A stretch of DNA of 64,000 bases from Dasypus novemcinctus (GCF_030445035.2 NC_080702.1:23261652-23325651); one strand, 5' to 3'; shown: positions 24,601 to 36,894, numbered from the stretch's first letter. Numbers and translations are program-made. The notes: generated by a model not told the origin, from the letters alone.

Positions 24601-25475
24601 AGTACAGCTTTTGCTACATCCCATAAGTTTTGATATGTTGTATTATCATTTTCATTAGTTTCAAGGTAATTTTTGATTTCTGTTGCGATTTCCTCCTTGA
24701 CCCACTGTTTTTTTGTGTTGTTTAGCTTCCATATCTTGGTGCTCAATCTGAGTGTCTGGCCCTTGCAGATTTCCAGCTTCATTCCACTGTGGTCAGAGAA
24801 GTTATTGTATATGATTTTAATCTTTCTGAATTCATGGAGAATTTGTTTGTGGCCAATATATGGTCTATCTTGGAGAATGATCCATGTGCATTTGAGAAGA
24901 ATGTATATCCTGTGGTATTGGGGTGTAATGCTCTGTGTGTCTATTAGGTTCAGATCCTCTAATATATTGTTCAAAGTCTTTGTTTCTTTATTTATTCTCT
25001 TTTGAGATGTTCTGTCCAATGGAGATAGTGGTGTGTTAAAATCACCCACTATAATTGTAGTGGCATCTATTCCTTCACTTAGTTTCTCCACTGTTTGTCT
25101 CATATATTTGGGGACACTTTTGTTAGGGGCATAAATGTTTATGATTGTTCTTTCTTCTTGAAAGATTACCCCGTTCACTAATATGTAATATCCATCTTTG
25201 TCTCTCACAATAGTTTGGCATTTAAGGTTTATTTTCTCTGATATTAATATAGCTACTCTTGCTCTTTTTTGGTTATTGCTTGTCCGTAAGATTGTTTCAT
25301 AGCCGTTCACTTTCAATCTCTTTGAATTCCTGGGTCTAAGATGTGTTTCTTGTAGACAGCATTCCTATGGGTCATATTTTCTTATCCAGTCTTCCAATCT
25401 ATGTCTCTTAACAGGTGAGTTTAATTCATTGACATTCTGTGTTATTACTTTCAAGGAATTACTTAAATTAGCCAT
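21681..25475 (-). pseudogene. L1 ORF2 of L1-2, near full length but broken
   Basis: ORF2p supplies endonuclease and reverse transcriptase for target-primed reverse transcription. The start ATG-GCT-AAT-TTA is on minus at 25475-25473 and the end lies at about 21681, about 1,264 codons against about 1,275 in human L1. The endonuclease piece (25316-24546, 256 residues) contains GDFNTP. The reverse transcriptase pieces include PTKKSPGPEGFTGELYQ (near 24150) and an intact FADD at 23405-23394. The C-terminal piece is 22729-22277. At least five frame breaks separate these pieces, so no active protein is expected. Confidence 0.88.
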
Positions 25476-25497
25476 GTTTTCTTTGGGTTTGTATTTG

Positions 25498-26522
25498 TCA
25501 TATGTTGTTTGATTTTTTTCCTCTTTTTGTCATTTTACCTGATTGTAAACTCTCCTCCACTTCTGTCTCTCCTGTTTTTTCTTTCCTCCTGCAGAACTCT
25601 TTTAGTATTTCCTGAAGTGCAGATTTTTTGTTGGCATAGTCTCTTAGGTTCCATTTATATGTGAATTCTTTGAACTCTCCATCATTTTTGAAGGCTAGCT
25701 TTGCTGGATAGCATATTCTTGGTTGGAAATGCTTTTCTTTTAATACCTTGACTATGTTATACCACTGCCTTCTTGCTTCCATGGTTTCAGATGAGAAATC
25801 AGCACTTAATCTCATGGAGCCTCCCTTGTATGTGATGGTTCTCTTTTCTTTGGCTGCTTTTAATATTTTCTCTTTTTCTTGTGCATTGGATAATTTGACA
25901 AATGTATGTCTTGTGGTAGGCCTGCTGGGATTTATGCTGTTGGGGTGCATTGTGCTTCCTGGACATGTGTATACATCTCCCTCATTAGGTTTAGGAAATT
26001 TTCAGCCATTATTTTCTCTAACACCTTTTCTGTCCCCTGTGCCTTCTCTTCCCCCTCTGGGAGATGCATAAATTTGTTCATTTTACATTGTAATTAAGGT
26101 CCCTAAGTCCCTTCTAGATTTTTTGTATCTTTTTAATGATCAATTCTACTATCTGTCTGATTTCAGATGTAATGTCCTTCACATCGCTAATTTTTTCTTC
26201 TGCCCCTTCAAATCTGCTGTTATTTGCTGAGAGTTTATTTTTGATTTCTTGGATTGTGCTGTTGATCCCCATCATATATGTTATTTTTTGCATGTGATTA
26301 CAATTTCTTCTGTATGCTCTCCAAATGTTTTCTTAATATCTTAATATGCTTAATCTCTTCCTTCACTTCATTGAATTGGTCTATTACACATGTTTTGAGA
26401 GCTTCAATTATTTGTTTGGTGTTACATATCTCTTCCTGGTTTTTAGTTTGTTCATTGGATTTGGCTATATTTTTCTGATTATTGGTATGGTCTGTCATTT
26501 TTTGTTGCTGTCTGGTCATCAT
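25498..26522 (-). pseudogene. L1 ORF1 of L1-2, broken
   Basis: The start MMTRQQQK lies at 26522 on minus. The first piece (26522-26298) is rich in lysine, glutamate and glutamine and fits the N-terminal coiled coil used for trimer formation. A second open piece (25950-25498, 150 residues) covers the end of the RNA-recognition domain and the C-terminal domain, including the block RTITYKG and FSSETMEARRQW. Frames between them are broken. Expected full length is about 340 residues, normal for a mammalian L1 ORF1. Confidence 0.82.
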
Positions 26523-27355
26523 TTTATCTTGTTGTGTTTATTCAGTTGATTAGCTTCCTCGTTTCATGGTTTAATTAGTTGTTGTTTTTGAGTGCATGTT
26601 AAGTCTTTTCTTTGTCACTTTGTTCTTATTCTATTTCCCTGTTGTGGGCTAAGTTCCCTTGAAGGAAAATATTAGGGTCCAATAAAGCAAAAGGGGTAAG
26701 AAAATAAAATATAATAGTAGTATTGATAGTGGATGTTAGCAGAAAAACCATGTGAGATCTAGGGGAATGGATATTGAATTCATGTAAGCTGTGGATAGTT
26801 ATAACCATAAAAAAGTGGAGTACATATAATGCGATAGTAAACTGAATATGGGGAGGGATATAGTATGAATTAAAAGGTCAGTGTGGTCGGAGAGAGGGAA
26901 AGAGAAAAGAAAGGACAATGATATAAAGAGTGAATAAAAGATGGAAAACAGATTAGAGGTATCAGAGATAAAAAGTCAGAAATATTGAGGGCTAAACAAA
27001 GAAGGTGGAATGTAGGAGGAACAATAAATGATGGAGTTTACAATGATGTAAAGGAAAGGGGATAGCCCTGGTAGCCAAAATCAGTACACACAGAAAAGAG
27101 GAAATTGAGGATGAGGAAGCACAGTAAATAAGAAATGTTGCCAACAGCACCTTCCCATGGCTTCCAAGTTCAGTGATAGAAACTTGCTGCCCTACCTTGA
27201 GCAAACACTAATTCTGCTGCAGTCTCTTCAGATCAACATCCCAATGCCTCCTGCCTTATAGGTTTCCAAAACAGCCTGTTCCTGCAGAGTTCCATCACCA
27301 CACAGCCAGTTCTTTGTCAGAGATGACAAACTCAGACAACTTCTTGCCCCATCCT
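26523..27355 (-). promoter_or_regulatory. Shortened 5' UTR of L1-2
   Basis: Read on minus it begins like L1-6 and L1-4, includes the GCTCAAGGT block (near 27200), and then jumps from GGGAAG to GTGCTG at 27151/27150, skipping about 895 bases present in L1-4 (47294-48188). After that it follows the T- and C-rich second half of the 5' UTR to ORF1. The junction falls at an AG-preceded acceptor in the parent sequence. Confidence 0.7.
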
Positions 27356-27356
27356 T

Positions 27357-28135
27357 CATATTTTTTAATGTAACATTTTTGTGATCTATGTACATTTAAA
27401 AAAATACAATTAAATAAAAATTAAAAATTTTTGTAAAAGGTGTACGGTGTAAAATGGAAACTATAATGGAAACCATCAAGGAACCATGGTTGGTAGTTAT
27501 GTTTCAATATCTGTACATCAGCTGCAGTAAATGTGACACCCACATTTAAAAAGATCATTGTTGGGGAAGGGGAAAAAGGATTTGATGTTGGATATGTGGG
27601 AATTTCCTATATTCTAGATGTGACTTTACTGTGACATAAAGCTTTTTTGAAGACATAGTTTAAAAAAAAGAGACTGTAGACAATGAGAAAAAAAACAGAA
27701 GAGATTTCCTTGCCATTGTACAACAGGGCAACACCTATTACAGCAATGAAAGGGAAAACATTTTAAAAACTATAATATTTTTCATTTTTTAATATTCCAA
27801 TTTATTTTTTACTTTATTTTAGTTTTAAAAATTATTATGTATTCTATTTCTAATCTTTAAACCTGTCATTACTATTTCATTTTCCCATTAATTAAATCTG
27901 GCTATATATCAGGTTTCATTTTCAAACAAGTTTTGGATCACAGAGGGGTTCAACTATGCAGGGGAGGAGCACTGATGTGGGGTATCACTGATGCACTGTA
28001 TGCACCACACTAATGAAAGAAGTTGTCTTTGTGGAATGAGAGGGGGTTGTGGGGTGTGAGGCATATGGGAAAATCTCACATATTTTAATGTAACATTTTG
28101 CATGACCTTTTAAAAAAGATAATAAAAAAATTTAA
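27357..28135 (+). mobile_element. L1 3' UTR fragment with internal deletion
   Basis: It opens with about 60 bases of the L1 3' terminus plus an A-rich tail (27357-27425). It then gives the middle of the 3' UTR (27426-27985, like 16560-17170), jumps to the terminal 130 bases and ends with a second A-rich tail near 28135. These are two truncated copies, the second with about 1.4 kb missing inside the 3' UTR. Confidence 0.75.
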
Positions 28136-28644
28136 AAAGTACACTAAGATTTGCAAAGGTGGAAACTTTGACAAAACGTACTGCTGATAAGGCTGTTGGA
28201 AAGCACAACGGATTATAGTACAAAACTCTATAACTCTATGGAAGGAATACTTTTTTCCATTTATGTGAAAAATACATTTCTAATTTGTCACTTAAATTTC
28301 TGGAGTTTATATTACCACTATGCCTGCTCATATCCAAGTTGATATACAGACAGGGCTCCTCCAGGGAGAACAAATAAGAGAGTTACTTAAGCCATGGAGA
28401 AAATATAATAATTTGAAGTAACAATAAAAATAAGGTATAGAAGAGTTATATATTATGCTAACTTCTATTCAAGCATGGATCGCAAATAATATTCCTTTTA
28501 TTTGTTTATAACTAATTGCTTACTTGTCACTAAATACAATAAAGCATAATTATATTTGAACAATACCTAAGAAACAATAAATTACATTTAAGTCAAATAT
28601 TGAAATATAGGAAATAAAGAAATAAAAGGAATAAAAAGCCTGCA
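28136..28644. other. Single-copy interval, nothing recognised
   Basis: This is AT-rich sequence without L1 wording that I can place, without open frames of interest and without simple repeats. Confidence 0.5.
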
Positions 28645-28763
28645 AAGAAGAGGCTGAGTAGAGTTGGAATCCTGCCAGAGTGGGCTGTTTTGGGGGTTTG
28701 CAAGGCAGGAGATGTCTGGACATTGATTTGGAGAGACTGTCACAAAAGTAGTGCTTGCTAACT

Positions 28764-29715
28764 CAAGATCGATCAAAGATCTAAATATAAGGCCCAAGAC
28801 CATAAACACCTTGGAAAGCAATGTAGGGAAGCATCCACAGGACACTGAAATAGGAAATGGCTTCATGAACTTCACACCAAAAGCACGAGCAGCAAAACGA
28901 CAAATAGGTAAATGGGACTTCCTCAAAATTAAAGCCTTCTGCACCTCCAAGGAGTTTGTCAAGAAAGTGAAAAGAGAGCATATACAATGGGAGAAAATAT
29001 TTGGTAATCATATATCTGATAGGAGACTTATATCCTGCATATATAAAGAACTCCTATATTTCGAAAATAAAAAGACAACCCATTTTAAAAACGGGAAAAA
29101 TATTTCAACAGATACTTCTCCAAAGAGGAAATACAAATGGCTAAAAAGCACATAAAAAAAATGCTAAAAATAACTAGCTATTAGGGAAATGCAAATCAAA
29201 ACTACAACGAGATACCATCTTACTCCCAGAAGACTGGCAGCTATCAAAAAACAGAAGACTACAAGTGCTGGAGAGGATGTAGAGGAATGGGAACACTCAT
29301 CCACTACTGTTGGAAATGCAGAAGGACCCAGCCATTTTAGAGGACAGTTTGGCAGTTTCTCAAAAAACTAGATTTGCCATATGACCCAGCAATTCCACTG
29401 CTGGGTATATACCCAGTAGAACTGAAAACAAGGACACTAACCGATATATGCACACCAATGTTCATAGCAGCATTGTTCACTATTGCCAAAAGTTGGAATC
29501 AACCCAAATGCCCATTAACAGATGAATGGATAAATAAAATATGGAAAATATACACAATGGAACACTATTCAGCTATAAGAACAAATACAGTACAAACACA
29601 TGTGATAACAGGGATGAATCTTGAAAACCTTATGTTGAATGAAGAAACTCAGGCATTGAAGGACTGTTATGAAATAAGTAAACCAAGCTGTCTCTTAGAG
29701 CTAGAGACCAAATGA
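28764..29715 (+). pseudogene. L1 ORF2 C-terminal fragment of L1-3
   Basis: Open pieces at 28751-29155, 29189-29371 and 29374-29715 read as the C-terminal third of ORF2, with PYDPAIPLLGIYP near 29377 and the [10 protein letters not shown] block at 29210. Frames differ between pieces. The reverse transcriptase and endonuclease domains are absent, so it encodes no enzyme. Confidence 0.82.
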
Positions 29716-32610
29716 TAGGCTTAAACGAATTTGGGGGGTAAAGGAAGGCTGCGAGTTGGCACCTACCTGGGTGAAATCTATGATAAGCTGGAGGTAAGTA
29801 TTTGTACAGGGAAGGGATAAAATGGGGGCATAGGGATAACTTTGAGTGGGGCTATTTGGGCTTGAGGGGGACTAGGGATGGGAGGATGGGTAAGATGGCC
29901 CAAGAAATTGGGGGGAAGGGGGAGGGAACATTTCAACATAGGAAATTGTCAGGTATGTGGTTGAAACTATAATATTGAGAAAACATTTTAGAAAATATAG
30001 TAAGGAAGTTTACCTGTTTAAGATGCTTGGGGGGCGGGGCAGGCATCTGATACAAGGCAGACTTCTAGGGAATGTGTGAGTGCTCATTTTGTCATAGTGG
30101 GTTATAACATTGGATGGAGAGACAAACAATGAGAGTGAAGGTATACCTACATCTTGGGGAGGATTGATGCTCTCAAATAGAGGGAATTGTATCTCTTGAG
30201 ATGATTGGTGGCACCCAATTGGTTAGGGCAGTCAAGCATGTCAAGCCCTCAACATTGTTGCAAGTATCTCTGATTATGGTCCTTCAACTAATGAAGAGTA
30301 ATTGTTACTGTGGAGGATGGCAATAGATATGTTCCACAAGATCATGCAAAGATGGATATAGGACAAGTTAAATTACACTAAAAATGTATAAAAGCCTATA
30401 GACTAAAATGTAATCCATAATGTAAAACATAAGCTAACTAAACATTTAGAAAATTGTGTAGTCTAAACTACAAATCATAATGTAAACCCAAGTGCAACCA
30501 TATTTGGAAGCTATTATTTCAACATGTGTACATTAGCTGCAGCAAATATAATATGAACATATAAAAAGATCATTGCTGGGGAAGGGACAAATGGTTTGAT
30601 GTTAGATATGTGGGAGTACCGTATATTGTGGATGTGAGTTGCTATGATCTAAAACTTATGTGAAGACAAACTTAATAATTAGAAAAAAAGAAAGAAAGAA
30701 AGGATGTAGACACTGAGGAATAAATGGAAGAAATTGCCTTGCCATTGTACATACTGGGCAACACCTATAGCAGTGATGAAAGGCAAAATGTCAAAAACAA
30801 GGCTTTTTCATTTTTCATTTTTTTGATGCCCCAATTTATCTTTCCTTTAATTTTTCTAAATTACATTGTATTCTATATGTAACCTTTAAATGTATCACTA
30901 TATTCCATTTTACTATTAATGGAACCTGGCAATATATTAGGCTTCCATTTTAAAGAAGTTTTGTACTACAGAGAGGTTCATCTATGGCAGGGGAGGAACA
31001 TTGGTGTGGGGTGTTATTGATGGGGGGCACATTGTTGGGAGGGAGTTCTCCATGGCATGTATACAGGGTACATAAAAATGTTTGGATATTTTCATAGTGG
31101 TTTCAGTTAAAAATGACAACTGAGAGAGTGCTGAGTTCCTAGCCAGGGGAGCTCTATCACATTCCCCAATGGAACAGCAAGAATCCCCCAAGTGCAATGG
31201 CAAAGGCCAATAAAGATAGATGGTCCAACAGTGAGTTCTTGATACTGCTGGCTACAATTATGAGACTGTGTGCCTGAAATATGAACTAGGTCTAGAGCTG
31301 CATGGTGCCTAAGAGTTACCACCTGAGTGCCTCCATGTTGCTCAAATGTGGCCACACTCTAACAAACTTTGCATGTCAATGCATTACCTTCCCCCCAGCA
31401 TGGGATATGTCTCCTGGAGATGAGCCTCCCTGGCACTGAGAGATTGCTACCAAGCACCAGCTCATGATGTAACTAGAAAAAGACTTTGAATAAAAGGGTC
31501 AACTCAGATCAGTAGAATATCTCAGCCTACATGTAATATCAGGTACTAAAAACTGCTTTTGACTTTGGATAAAAGGGGGAAATGGATGGGACAAATGAGT
31601 TTATATGGCTATGAGTCTCCAAAACAGAGTTGGGCAGTCATCAGAGGGGTAATTCTTACACACGCCTCAGCAGGGTACCAGAGACAGCCCAGGTAGGTGG
31701 AAACCCAGGTGCTGGTTCTCCTGAGGGGTGCAGAGACCCACAGGTTCTATGGTCATGTCATTTGGCTCTGGAGTTCAGGGCCATGTCAGTTGACCTTACT
31801 TTGGAATTTGTGTTCCTGAGTTTGATGCAGTTAAACTCAGATATGACCTTTCTACACATGCCTCTTCTGTTACTTTTACCAGACCTGTGGTTGGCATTTG
31901 GGTTGGTGTATACTCAGGAGACCTGAATCTCTGGACTGTCCATGTGTTAGCCAGACCCTGAGTCTCAGCAGACTTGCAACTCCTACCCCCTGTTTTATTG
32001 GACTTACCCTGGCCAGCTAACAGGGAGGTGAAGAAGGTCAGCCACCACACCAGGGAGCCAAGAGTGCCTACAACTGCAAGCAGGAGAATTGCATCCATCA
32101 TCCATGTGGAATCTAAGCACCCTCCTGATGTAGAGAGGGACTGGACATAAACATTCCTGGTTCCATAGGATGGAGGAATGGAGTGTGGACTGGAGTGGAC
32201 TTACTGGTATTCTGCTGGGGAACTATTGTGATTGGAAATGGAAGAAGTTGTAGCATTGATGTGGAGAATGCAGCCACGGTAGCTGTTGATGGTAGGGAGG
32301 GGGAGGAGGAGATATGATGTGGGGGTATTTTCAGGATTTGGAGTTGTCCTGTGTGGTGCTGCAGGGACAGATGCTGGATATTCTGTGTCCTGCCATGGCC
32401 CACTGGGTGGACTGGGGGAGAGTGTCGGCTACAATGTAGACCACTGTCCTTGTGGGGCAGTAATGCTCCAAAATGTATTCAGCAGGTGCGGTGAATGTGC
32501 CACGATGACAGAAGAGGTTGTTGATGTGGGAGGAGTGGGGGATATATGGGGGCCTCATATTTTTTTAATGTAACATTTAAAAGAAAATTTTAAAAAATTA
32601 AAATTAAAAT
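29716..32610 (+). other. Complete 3' UTR of L1-3
   Basis: This is the cleanest plus-strand copy of the 2.9 kb 3' UTR. Landmarks are a G-rich tract near 29909-29930, the tandem duplicated block near 30365-30500, a central AT-rich part (30660-30930), and the terminal GATGTGGGAGGAGTGGGGG near 32520 followed by the TAATGTAACATTT end signal. No known gene is seen inside it. Confidence 0.75.
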
Positions 32611-35600
32611 TAAAAATAGGAAAAAGAAGGAGTTCAAAGAGGAAGTAGGGCACAGGAGTTTCAGCTCTGAGTGGTCCCCAGGGCATTCCGTATATAATCT
32701 TAGTATCTGAATTTCACACATTTACTTCAGGTATTTTCCATGTGTGATCTCTCATTGGTGAACATGCAGTATCCTCACTAAAGCACTCAGGAATATATTT
32801 TTCATGAGGATAAATATTTCCTGAGCTTGTAATCAAATATGATTCCTTTACTCATTGGAAGTGTCAATGCAATACAGTGACTATATAGGTACCTGAGACT
32901 ATATAATTTATCGAGCCATGAGAAATTCAGGAATTTGCTTTCTCTTGTAATTTTTCTACTGGTACCTAGGTTCTTCTCCACATTCACCTGCACACATCAC
33001 CTGCACTCTGTGGTACCTCAGTGGTGCTTTTTGAGGTTCAATTTCCTGCAGGAATAGGCTTATAGCAATTTATGCTCCTATCATTAAATCTGCCTAGTAT
33101 CTGTGTTGAATTTATATTCCTGAATGTTTTATCATGAATAATATCAAAAGGTATGAGTTGACAAAGAGCTCTTTGGCCTCTTTTTCTCACTTTATAATGG
33201 TTGTCTCTAAATCTGTGCTGCTTACTTCTCTCTACCAATTTAACATCTGCTTTATGTAATGTTTGAAACCAGGTGGAGACAAGAAACCAGTATTATTAAG
33301 AGAATGATAGCACATTTTATAAGTAAAAATAGAAATGAATAAATTATGGAAACAGACTGCAGAACTGAATTTGCTGTGAATCTAAAAGAAAGTAAGAAAG
33401 TGTAAGATGTCAAATTACAGTTTAAAATATTGAAACTGTTTGCATTAACCTACATGAATATGGAGTGATTTCCCCTCTCATATTTTACCTGTATAGATGA
33501 AAACATTTTTGCACACCAGAAATATAAGTGCAAAAATGAACTTGGGAACAACAACAAAAAGAGTGGAAACTGAAAACCCCTAGATGAAGTTTTCAAGATC
33601 CACAAAGAAGCATTTGTGTTGTGACTATGACTGTTAGAAAGAAATATATGATAGATATAACAAATGGAGACAAATTGTTTAAGAATAAATCAAATCTAGG
33701 GAAGCCCTATGTCCACTAGGTGTCATACCTAACCCTAAGAACACCAAAATCTTAAAAGAGAAAAGGAATATTACAGTAACCAATGAAATATTTTTAAGTA
33801 TTCACATTTACTCTTCCTTTGTTCTTTGTCTTATGGGAACTCCTTTCCATATGTGGATTGGAAGCTTCCCTGATTGTTAACTGCTTAGCTAGACTCATCT
33901 AAATGATATCTTGTGTAACATTTTATTTTAAAATATGTAACATTTCATCATGTACACTGTTTATCCAGTTTTTAAATCTTAGTTCTGTCATGATCCAATC
34001 AGTAATCGGTTACTTAAGTATTTTATCCTGCATCTAGTAATCAGTCTACTTTCTGTTTTTTGTTTTTTAATTTTATTTGTTTTGGGTTAATGGTTAGGAT
34101 ATATAAAGGGACAGTGGAGAATGATACTTTGAATTAGATTATAGAATCAAAAAATATTTTCCAGTGGTGGTTAGATCAATAAATATGAGTATCCTTTCTC
34201 ACAAAGCCTGTGTATTAATGGGGACAATTCTGCTCTGTTTCAATAAGGTGAGTCACGGTGTGCATGAAAAACAGCAACAATGACAAAAAAGATCATTTGT
34301 TTGACAATAAAGAAAAAGCATCAGAATTAACAAATAATTTGGATTGAGAATAATCATTTTGTTCTGATCAGACAGGTTTCACAAAGACATTCCTCTGAGA
34401 TGGTAGGAATTTGGTTTCTCTAAGTTAGGAATCACATGGCTTTTATTATGAGATTTTTTATTATTTAAATAAGGGCAGAGGAAATATCTACATGATCTCA
34501 CACAGAGCATTAAAAAAAGCCTCAAAATGCAACTTTATTTTCTTTATTTAGCAACTTCCTGCAGCTGACAATTACCACCTTGAAAAATAGAAAATGAGCT
34601 CTCCCTCCCTTTGAAGTCCCAGTGCCATGCATGCCAGGGGACTTGTTAGGGTGTTACAATATAATAATTTAAAAGTTGTAATTAAGAAGAAGAAATTACA
34701 AGCACTTGCATCTGCACTTTGGATCTCAGGAGGAGAAGAGCTTGTTAAAGCATCCCTTGGGTTCTCAACTCAGCTAAGCCTGGCTTTCAATTCCCTGTTT
34801 ACTTAAAGGGAATTTTGGGAAGATGAGATCAAAGAGAAACTTTGAGAAAAAGTTTTAGGTTTCTCTTGGGATCCTATGCAATTGTCATAAACAATACAAG
34901 GTCAATTGCCTTATTAGAAGTTCTTTTGTGTGTGTTCACAAGTGTATTGGGAGTGGGAGAATAATAATCTACTCATTAATTCAAAATAGTAGAATAGCAA
35001 AAGGAGCTTTCTTTGGTGCCATTGGTCTCATTTTAGCTCTTATTTTTAACTTCCATGGGACTCATGTTTAACAGCACATGACTGACAATTGGACTAAACT
35101 GATAAATCTGAAGGATGAACTCATTTTCCTGACATGACCACTTATTTCAGTATCTTTAAGACATAAGTCTAGATTTATAATTTGACATTTAAAAAAGATT
35201 GTGTCTATATCACAACATTGATAACAAAGTTGCCATATAATATAGTTTGCCATAAAGTTGCCATAAAATATAATTTGATATTTTGTTTGATGTGGAAGCA
35301 CATGCTATGCAATTCTCTTATGTCACAAAAAATTATTTGAGTAACATTTGCACATATTTATTCATAAAGCTACCTCTAAGAAACAAAAACCAATGAATGT
35401 CTTCAATTTCAAAAAGTATTCAATCAAGTCAGTGAAAACCACAAAAATCCTAAGGTATATTTATTGGTTTGAGATATTGCACTCAGAGTATTTCAATTTC
35501 CTTTCCATAAAGAAATTTGTTTATTATCCTAGAGAACTTCTGGGATAAGCAAAACTTTACTATCACCTCTCTCTCTTTCCTGCTGTTTGGTGACTATGCC

Positions 35601-36407
35601 CTGCTCAAAATTATTTTTATCATTTTCAAATTAGTAGTCCATCTTCCCTTTTGCTAAATATATCCCTTGAACTGAAACGTGGCTTAGGTTTTGCAGTCTT
35701 CTTACTCCCATTTTTTCTTATGCTGATTTTAAATTGAGTATTTCAATTTCATAAGTGTTTAAGATAATAATATGATTATCAATATATTATTGTAATAACA
35801 TGTTTATAGAAATTCTAATATTCAATTTATTATAATTTAAAAAATTAAAGTTTTCTAACAAGTGTTACCTTATTAGTGTTTATATAACTTATTAAAGACT
35901 ACAAATCTATAGCTGCTTACTATTCCTTACCCACAATCTCTTGTCATTCTCCCCATCTCTTAACTTTTCATATTTCTTATGTATTTTAATCCTGGAAAAA
36001 TTTTTAACTAACTAAACTATTCTTTAACTATAAAGTCCAGATCATGTTCCATTTATTTTTAATTTTTATTAGTGTATATATTTTCTTTCAAAGACTTCTG
36101 TTTTAGTTTTATATAATGTTATTACATGTAAAGTGTGTGTCTATGGGTGCATGCAGGTGCACACATGTGTGATGTGTATTTTTTTAAGATTCCTTTCATT
36201 TACACAACTAATTCTGTTTTTAACAGTAGCATTGGGTTACTTTCCTTCCCAATAGACTTAAGCATATTCCTTTTAATCTTATTTTATATGTTCCTTTTTA
36301 TGGCTTTCTGCTGAGCACAGCATAATAATCAACTCCCAGTCCTTACTTATGACCTCCATCTTCTTCTATTGTATACAGATGTGTCAATATGTATCCCTTT
36401 TGCATCA
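32611..36407. other. Single-copy AT-rich intergenic DNA
   Basis: I recognise no repeat family and no gene over these 3.8 kb. Open frames are all under 80 codons and show no family motif. A GT-rich stretch lies at about 36125-36180. It may hold ancient repeats too decayed to place by eye. Confidence 0.5.
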
Positions 36408-36751
36408 TGTTAGGTCTAATGGAGCAATCTGACCACATCTGAAATGGGAAATCAGGAAGAAATAGTTCTAGCTGCTTATCGGGGCAAGAACTCTCAGTGG
36501 CAGGACCCATTCCTTCTTGGCTATATAAATACCCTACCCTTGGGCAGCACAGATCTGTCTTTCCTCTCCAAGGTGAAGTGGGCATGCAGTGCTGCTATCC
36601 ATTGATTCTGATGTGAGCAGCTGGACTCCCCTGGAGACCAGTTATAATGGGATCTCTTCCCCTATGCATTTGGACCCATTCTGCTGTGTAAGTAATAAAG
36701 AAGTCATTTTCTGAATGTTTCTGTTGTGCCTGAGCCTGAGTTCTCATAACA
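36408..36751 (+). repeat. LTR-like element, plus strand
   Basis: It starts TGTTAG and ends ATAACA, short inverted ends. TATATAAA lies at 36532 and AATAAA at 36694-36699, in order and spaced as in an LTR. Clear target duplications are not seen, so the exact edges and class are uncertain. Confidence 0.5.
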
Positions 36752-36793
36752 TACCATGCAAAACCTCATTTCACTATCTCTTTCTCACTCTCT

Positions 36794-36833
36794 CACACAC
36801 ACACACACATGCACACATACACACATGCATATA
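36794..36833 (+). repeat. (CA)n microsatellite
   Basis: CA repeat with a few interruptions (CACACATGCACACATACACAC). Confidence 0.9.
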
Positions 36834-36894
36834 AACTACACATTAAAATCCTGCTCTCACCATCTGCACCTACCTTTTCTGTCTAGCACCTTTA

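Larger units (their letters stand above)
18797..27355 (-). mobile_element. Full-length armadillo-type L1, minus strand (L1-2)
   Basis: The element reads right to left: 5' end at about 27355 (GGATGGGGCAAG matches the GGTGGGGCAAGATGG start of L1-6), a shortened 5' UTR, ORF1 (26522-25498), ORF2 (25475-21681) and a 2.9 kb 3' UTR to an A-rich end at 18797. It is the best preserved ORF2 of the window, with the longest open pieces, but still has stops and frameshifts. The 5' UTR lacks about 0.9 kb with a splice-like junction at 27150/27151. It lies tail to tail with L1-1. Confidence 0.85.
28645..32610 (+). mobile_element. Internally deleted L1 (L1-3): 5' UTR joined to ORF2 end plus full 3' UTR
   Basis: Bases 28645-28763 match the first 120-180 bases of the L1 5' UTR (GGGCTGTTTTGGG through AGTAGTGCTTGCT). 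From about 28764 the sequence is ORF2 C-terminal region (AACTCAAGAT and onwards) with nothing between, so the rest of the 5' UTR, ORF1 and most of ORF2 are missing, roughly 5 kb. The 3' UTR from about 29680 to 32580 is complete and ends in an A-rich tail. Such a product can arise by template switching during reverse transcription or from a processed RNA. Confidence 0.85.

Noticed and set aside
28751..28790. Splicing as the cause of the 5' UTR-ORF2 join in L1-3
   Set aside because: The join lies 6 bases before the candidate donor and there is no pyrimidine tract before the ORF2 side, so template switching at shared CTCAAG fits better.
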